In this document: one piece after another, positions 59,290-64,000 of the stretch
Position numbering within the stretch: the first letter of the stretch is position 1
Layout: the number at the start of each line of letters is the position of its first letter
Assembly: GCA_021155195.1 (NCBI GenBank)
Contig: JAJNPV010000017.1
Span: 248,001-312,000 of the forward strand
DNA length: 64,000 bases
DNA from: Ohtaekwangia sp.
GTDB lineage: Bacteria; Bacteroidota; Bacteroidia; Cytophagales; Cyclobacteriaceae
Direction: 5' to 3'
The notes under the pieces: model-generated
Told to the model about the DNA's origin: nothing
Seen by the model: the letters and a program-made list of their open reading frames with translations, nothing else
The model's database searches: none
Program-made: the position numbers and the translations under genes

Positions 59290-61095
59290 TCAGTAATCTA
59301 AGGAATATCGTTTCTCCTTACACGGCATTGCATCACCCCATTCTTTATTCTTAAGCGGTACAGCCTTGTATACAATATACTTTTTGTTTTTGAATATCAC
59401 TTCACCTGTATCAACCGGCTTTACTTCATCGGTGTGCAGTACAATCAAGTCCAGTTTCTTATTGAGCATCATCTCAGATGCCTTATACTTTTCAACAATT
59501 TCCCAATCCCACGATGGCAGCAATCCTTTTGAAAAATCCAAAACTTCATTGCGTTTAGATTCATCATAAAAATAAGTAGAACTGAACTCTTTCTCCGTAG
59601 CATATAACATTCCGAAGAAACGAACACTTCGCATGTGAAGCCATTTTACAAAACCCTCTTTTGAATATCCTAATATAAAAGCGGCATGCGAAATTCGTTG
59701 CAATTGCTCTGTAGCCGAAACAGCAGATTGAGCACCTCGTGGCAGAAATCCAAAATGAGCCGTGTGAACCAGAATATCTTTTTCAATCCAAAGTTCAGGT
59801 GCCAAGACGACAGAAGTTGGTTGGGTGTTAAGGAAGCTAATGACTTCAGTGCGTGTATCCTCCCAACGCGAAAGGTTCTCAAAGTGTTTCCATGATAGGG
59901 CACTTTGAATTACAAAGAAAATAAAGGTGATTACAACAGAACCTACCATTAATTTTGGCAACCACTCACGACCATATTTTCGAGTGACTACTGCCATCAA
60001 CAAAATAGCAATCCACGCATACACACGATCGACACCAAAAGACCAATGACCTGGCTGAATATTTTTACCCACCACCATTTGCATATTCATAAGCAACACA
60101 CAACCGAGTAAAAAACCAACAAGCAATACGGAGTCTGGATTTATTTTCAATACAATCAAGGCAAACACGCTCCATAGAACAATTCGAATCAACAGGCCAG
60201 AAGATATCAGCAGAAATCGCGCCTCGGCAAGTCCACCCATTAACGCAAAGCGATACCCCTCTTCATCATCAAGTTGGCTATTTTGAAAAAGAAGGATACA
60301 GCCCCACCCCACCAGCACGATACAAAAAATAAGACTAGACGAAACATGTTGTTTTCGGATAACGCTCAAGTTCCACCAACGAAGTAAAAAGCCTACACTT
60401 ATAATAAACATCATGGCAAACGCATATTCAAACCAATGATAGAAATAATTAAACGGCAACAATAAACACAAGCTTCCCCAGAGCAAAACATGTTTGTAAT
60501 CAACCACCTCTCCTGCTTTCACCTTCTTCACACCCCAAAGTGTAAGAGCTAGCAACGTGTATAACAGAGCATAGAAAAATATGTCGTGCGGATATTGAAG
60601 CGGACCAAAGTGTTGAATATTTTCTGGCTTCATCATTAACAAATCAATAATGTATCGCAGTTGATTGCCCGACAGCGGAGGTAATTGTGAAAGTAAGTGA
60701 AAAAATGTGTAATGAATCAGGGCAGCGAGGTGCGCATATTCATTTTTAAATCCAAGGGCGCTTGCAAATAATACCAGACTGAAATACGTAGCTAACAGAC
60801 CCAGGCAGCACCAGATAAGATAAGCACTGATTGGATTTACAATGCGTGCAGTGACACCCATTAAAAAATGAGGAAATGAAAAAGGTATGCGAACAAGATC
60901 ATGATCAGGATCACTCAACACTGGCTCACTAAATGGATTAAGACTGGTTGAAACATTACTCCATTGAATGTCGTACGAAAACGCATCGCGATTATACAGA
61001 CCGTGACCTGATGTTGATAAAGAGAAAAATTTTATAACACAGGCTACTTGAATAATCACTAAAACAATCCACGCATATTTCAGGGGTAGTTTCAT
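59290..61095 (-). CDS. Large polytopic membrane protein of unknown function
   Basis: The 601-residue protein has about 11-12 membrane helices in its first 415 residues and a C-terminal soluble part of about 180 residues. The first extracytoplasmic loop is acidic (RDAFSYDIQWSN, SDPDHDLVRIP) and followed by FPHFLMGVTARIV, a layout seen in GT-C transferases. No family could be assigned. The C-terminal domain is mixed alpha/beta (VVLAPELWIEKDILVHTAHFGFLP). ATG 61095 overlaps the stop of the upstream gene (ATGA) and was preferred over 61119. A lipid-linked-sugar transferase is my leading guess. Confidence 0.65.
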   Translation of the reverse strand: MKLPLKYAWIVLVIIQVACVIKFFSLSTSGHGLYNRDAFSYDIQWSNVSTSLNPFSEPVLSDPDHDLVRIPFSFPHFLMGVTARIVNPISAYLIWCCLGLLATYFSLVLFASALGFKNEYAHLAALIHYTFFHLLSQLPPLSGNQLRYIIDLLMMKPENIQHFGPLQYPHDIFFYALLYTLLALTLWGVKKVKAGEVVDYKHVLLWGSLCLLLPFNYFYHWFEYAFAMMFIISVGFLLRWWNLSVIRKQHVSSSLIFCIVLVGWGCILLFQNSQLDDEEGYRFALMGGLAEARFLLISSGLLIRIVLWSVFALIVLKINPDSVLLVGFLLGCVLLMNMQMVVGKNIQPGHWSFGVDRVYAWIAILLMAVVTRKYGREWLPKLMVGSVVITFIFFVIQSALSWKHFENLSRWEDTRTEVISFLNTQPTSVVLAPELWIEKDILVHTAHFGFLPRGAQSAVSATEQLQRISHAAFILGYSKEGFVKWLHMRSVRFFGMLYATEKEFSSTYFYDESKRNEVLDFSKGLLPSWDWEIVEKYKASEMMLNKKLDLIVLHTDEVKPVDTGEVIFKNKKYIVYKAVPLKNKEWGDAMPCKEKRYSLDY

Positions 61096-62477
61096 AATTT
61101 TCGGATTATACCATGCCACAATCCTATACTATCGGATCGATTCCTGAAAAGGGAGGACGAAGTAACAAGACCCTTTGTCGGTTCAATATAATTTTCAAAG
61201 TGAATAGCATATCCTTTAATTCCTATCAGTTGTTGAATATACTTTCGGTCTTTGTAGTTGTCGATAATCACTACATCATTTTGATCAAAGTCCAATTGCT
61301 TTTGAATGTTTGGTTGGTAAATATAAATCTTCATATGGAATCGTGAGTTTGGCTTTTCAATTACTGCCATACCCACCGAACCGGGCACCCAGATTTTTAT
61401 GGAGTCGGGAAGTTCTTCAGAAAACTTCCGGGTTGCCGCTTGCATTGCCCTCATCTTTTCACCGTAAGCTGGGTTCTCAATAAGTTGATATGCCGGTAAT
61501 CCAACAGTCATTAAAAATGCGAAGATCATGGCTGCACCCATCATCATTTTCTGGTAGGCTTGTATTTCATTGAAGCGGAAAATCAAAACAATCAACAACA
61601 TCATGCCAATAGCGTACACATAGTAATAGCTTCGCCCAAAACACATTATCAAAAGAAAGAAAACATTAATTAGAAAAAAGACTTTCTTTTTTGATGGCGA
61701 ATTAAGTATAAGTATCACGCAAAGCACAATCAATGGAACCGATAAGACACTATACTGAATAATGGTGGAGGGTACGAATAAGTGCCCTTCCATTTCATCA
61801 TGTCCTAAGAAAAATTGAAGATATTCTAAAAGGTATCCTCCTGAAATAATGAAAGCTGCAACAACTCCGGCAACAAGGTAAAGTAAAAAGAAAATAAAAC
61901 GTCTTTCGTTCACTACATTAATGAAGGTAAATATCCCAGCAACGATGCCTGCAACTGGGTGTAGTAATCCTGCAAGTGCAGTAAACAAAGCCAGCAGGAT
62001 GAGTTTCATTGCATCCTTGATATTGAGATACCACACCAATATATTCATAAATACGAAAGTGATCGTAACACTTTCTACCCGCATTCCAAAAGTATAAGAA
62101 GAAAAAATGTAGGCAACTGCTATAATGTAAAACCAGGGATTGACGAGTTGTCGATTCTTAGTGATCAGATAAATCAATAGAGTGTTAATAAAAATAAAAA
62201 CAAGATGAAAACAATAAAGTGAAAAGGCGTTTACCGGAACAACGGAAAAATAGGGATAGCCAATCCATGAAAGTACTGGCGCTTTTATGAAATCATCCAA
62301 ATAAGCATGAGCAAAAAGGCTAGAGTGATGGTATCCATTCAAATATGAAAATACCTGACTTATCGTCATTATAGGATCTTGCTGTGTTGTTGGCATAATC
62401 ACATAAACGATCGTCTTGGATACCAACAAAAGGAATACAAATGCTGATAACAAGCGAATTTCAATCTTTGTCAACAT
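61092..62477 (-). CDS. Polytopic membrane protein of unknown function
   Basis: The 461-residue protein has 11-12 membrane helices and a C-terminal soluble part of about 115 residues (EEL­PDSIKIWVPGSVGMAVIEKPNSRF). The first loop contains QDPIMTISQVFSYLNGYHHSSLF, and YPYFSVVPVNAFSLY follows. It shares the overall plan of the next gene (membrane block plus short C-terminal domain), and the two overlap by four bases, suggesting that they act together. GT-C-like transferase is possible; there is no firm motif. Confidence 0.62.
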   Translation of the reverse strand: MLTKIEIRLLSAFVFLLLVSKTIVYVIMPTTQQDPIMTISQVFSYLNGYHHSSLFAHAYLDDFIKAPVLSWIGYPYFSVVPVNAFSLYCFHLVFIFINTLLIYLITKNRQLVNPWFYIIAVAYIFSSYTFGMRVESVTITFVFMNILVWYLNIKDAMKLILLALFTALAGLLHPVAGIVAGIFTFINVVNERRFIFFLLYLVAGVVAAFIISGGYLLEYLQFFLGHDEMEGHLFVPSTIIQYSVLSVPLIVLCVILILNSPSKKKVFFLINVFFLLIMCFGRSYYYVYAIGMMLLIVLIFRFNEIQAYQKMMMGAAMIFAFLMTVGLPAYQLIENPAYGEKMRAMQAATRKFSEELPDSIKIWVPGSVGMAVIEKPNSRFHMKIYIYQPNIQKQLDFDQNDVVIIDNYKDRKYIQQLIGIKGYAIHFENYIEPTKGLVTSSSLFRNRSDSIGLWHGIIRKL

Positions 62478-62478
62478 T

Positions 62479-63618
62479 TCAAACGGGTAGATTAAAGTAA
62501 GCGAGTATAGTTTTGATAACCCTTGATTGATCCTCTTCTGTCAATTCAAAAAAGAAGGGTAATCGAAGCAATCGAGCACTAAATAAATCAGCATTGATCA
62601 GTTCGCGGTCATCATGCTGAGATGCAAAATAAGGCGATTTATGAAGGGAAATGTAGTGAAAAACAGAATCAATTTTATTTTTCCTCAAAAATAAGATTAA
62701 GTCAGCTCGATCCTCCGGAGTATTGCAAACCAAATAAAACATATGGGCATTATTGTCAGAAAAGGTAGGAAGTGTAGGCAATTGTAACTTACCCTGAGTT
62801 TGCAGTATTGAAAGTTCTTTCAAATATCGATTCCAAATTTTCTTTCTGGTCTTCTGAATAGATTCTAAATTCTCTAATTGAGCATATAGAAATGCAGCCA
62901 TAATTTCAGATGGCAAAAAGGAACTCCCGATATCTACCCAACCGTATTTATCTACCTCTCCTCGCCAAAAAGCTGAGCGATTTGTTCCTTTCTCCCATAT
63001 AATTTCAGCACGCTTTAAAAAGCGTTCATCATTAATAACAAGCATTCCACCTTCACCAGAAATTATATTCTTTGTTTCATGGAATGAAAAAGCGGCCAGA
63101 TGGCCAATGCTCCCTAAGGGTTGCTCTTTGTAATAGCTATCAATCGCTTGTGCCGCATCTTCAACTACAAAAAGATTATGTTTTTTAGCAAGTGACATAA
63201 TGATATCCATATCGCATGAAACTCCGGCATAATGAACAGGTACAATAACTTTTGTTTTTGGGGTAATTAGTGAATCGAGAAGTTTTTCATCCATTCCTGG
63301 ATGGTCCGCTCGGCTATCCACGAAAACCATTTTAGCACCTCGCAACACAAAAGCATTCGCGGTAGAAACAAAAGTGTATGATGGAGCAATCACCTCATCT
63401 CCAGGTTGAATATCGCATAGTATAGCGGCCATTTCCAATGCATCTGTGCACGAAGATGTTAGCAAGCATTTACGAAATCGGTAATGTTGCTCAAAAAACT
63501 GATGACACTGGTAAGTATATTTTCCATTCCCTGATAATTTTCTGGACTTAACAGCATCTTCTATGTATTCAAGCTCCTTACCCGTTAGGTAGGGTTTATT
63601 AAATCCTATGTGTTCCAT
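62479..63618 (-). CDS. rffA: dTDP-4-amino-4,6-dideoxygalactose transaminase (WecE/RffA type)
   Basis: The 379-residue PLP enzyme has the WecE signature: FNKPYLTGKELEYIEDAVKSRKLSGNGKYTYQC, LTSSCTDALEMAAILCDI, PSYTFVSTANAFVLRGAKMVFVDSR, VEDAAQAIDSYYKE and AAFSFHETKNIISGEGGML, with the PLP lysine in HETKN. It converts dTDP-4-keto-6-deoxyglucose to the 4-amino-galacto sugar (Fuc4N precursor). This is the third aminotransferase of the region and uses a different nucleotide sugar. ATG 63618 is chosen because it starts six bases after the upstream stop. No RmlA/RmlB is visible in the window. Confidence 0.9.
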   Translation of the reverse strand: MEHIGFNKPYLTGKELEYIEDAVKSRKLSGNGKYTYQCHQFFEQHYRFRKCLLTSSCTDALEMAAILCDIQPGDEVIAPSYTFVSTANAFVLRGAKMVFVDSRADHPGMDEKLLDSLITPKTKVIVPVHYAGVSCDMDIIMSLAKKHNLFVVEDAAQAIDSYYKEQPLGSIGHLAAFSFHETKNIISGEGGMLVINDERFLKRAEIIWEKGTNRSAFWRGEVDKYGWVDIGSSFLPSEIMAAFLYAQLENLESIQKTRKKIWNRYLKELSILQTQGKLQLPTLPTFSDNNAHMFYLVCNTPEDRADLILFLRKNKIDSVFHYISLHKSPYFASQHDDRELINADLFSARLLRLPFFFELTEEDQSRVIKTILAYFNLPV

Positions 63619-63623
63619 TGTTA

Positions 63624-64000
63624 TCAACGCTCAAGCACAGCCAGACCAAATCCACTTTTGCCATATCCGTTACCATTGTATAGCATATATCTTTTCTCAT
63701 GAAAATCAAAAATACACGGATAACAAATCATTTCACTATCCCATCCATCTTGAGAAGTATCTATTCCCGCCTGATCGTCTTTTCTGTTCCATACCGTTCC
63801 ATTAACTGATTCTGCATATCCAATACGATAAGTAGTTATATTTCCATTTGCTCGGTATGAATACCACATCCGATAGGTTTCTCCATCCTTCATAACATAT
63901 GGCTTTGACAATGCATATTCATTCTCATGTTCCAAATTCACCACGATCCTATTAGAACGGTCCCAATGAATTCCATCCCTTGATTCCGCATACTTAATAA
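63624..64000 (-). CDS. Glycosidase-like beta-propeller protein, cut by right edge
   Basis: The frame ending at 63624 is open through the right edge: before the GTG at 63944 it continues with sense codons reading YAESRDGIHWDRSNRIVV. About 125 C-terminal residues are visible. They contain repeated ExxDGxxWxR-type blade motifs (ESRDGIHWDR; ESVNGTVWNRKD) and MWYSYRANGN, YMLYNGNGYGKSGFGLAVLE, as in GH32/GH43/GH62-like five-bladed propellers. Proteins of this kind occur in glycan loci beside aminotransferases and may be nonhydrolytic. The catalytic residues lie outside the window, so activity cannot be judged. Confidence 0.72.
   Translation of the reverse strand, partial: IKYAESRDGIHWDRSNRIVVNLEHENEYALSKPYVMKDGETYRMWYSYRANGNITTYRIGYAESVNGTVWNRKDDQAGIDTSQDGWDSEMICYPCIFDFHEKRYMLYNGNGYGKSGFGLAVLER

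Noticed and set aside
1..64000. tRNA or rRNA genes, CRISPR arrays, transposases, phage or attachment sites
   Set aside because: None was seen on either strand; the four-helix-bundle gene is not next to any rRNA.

Overview
The window is a gene-dense, AT-rich chromosomal segment from a member of the Bacteroidota, most likely order Cytophagales. Support: a secreted giant protein with a type IX secretion (T9SS) C-terminal signal, an exosortase of the XrtF type with its partner, DUF6089-like and DUF1573 proteins, a metH split into two genes, class III PPK2, and many promoter-like TAnnTTTG elements with few Shine-Dalgarno sequences. No rRNA, tRNA, CRISPR array, insertion sequence or phage gene was seen. 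Every gap over about 100 bases is described below; no gap exceeds 300 bases.

Left third (1-30310), housekeeping. A four-helix-bundle gene is cut by the left edge. Then come split methionine synthase under a SAM-I riboswitch whose switch helices can be read, ppx and ppk1 meeting tail to tail, gyrB, a secreted LRR protein, a class III PPK2, two tandem SnoaL/NTF2-like secreted proteins, a CoA-binding protein, a COG2509-type flavoprotein, a repeat/beta-barrel protein, divergent tryptophan 2,3-dioxygenase and glutaryl-CoA dehydrogenase (followed by wecB), a DUF1573 protein, trpS, two small unknowns, 4-hydroxyphenylpyruvate dioxygenase, a phosphohexomutase, mtaB, a LolD-type ATPase, sucC and a DUF6089-like outer-membrane protein. 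Convergent pairs here abut or overlap.

Right half (30313-64000), one long leftward surface-polysaccharide region with every gene on the minus strand. It holds a membrane 4,6-dehydratase (PglF/CapD type), three DegT-family sugar aminotransferases, a PglD/NeuD-type acetyltransferase, two adjacent polyprenyl-phosphate sugar-phosphate transferases, five GT4 and two GT2 glycosyltransferases, an O-antigen polymerase/ligase-like protein, three methyltransferases, a GNAT, an acyltransferase-3, a CapK-like adenylate-forming enzyme, a GtrB plus GT-C pair, two large unknown polytopic proteins and, at the edge, part of a glycosidase-like beta-propeller. No flippase or chain-length regulator is visible; they may lie beyond the right edge.

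The most interesting part is 30.3-40.9 kb. XrtF (Cys/Arg/His triad visible) and its associated protein sit between the aminotransferase and acetyltransferase of a bacillosamine-like pathway. Immediately downstream a single promoter appears to drive a ~1680-residue T9SS cargo, a 63-residue protein with a PID-CTERM-like exosortase tail (start overlapping the cargo's stop), and the 4,6-dehydratase. This suggests that polysaccharide synthesis, exosortase processing and surface-protein export are linked in one locus.
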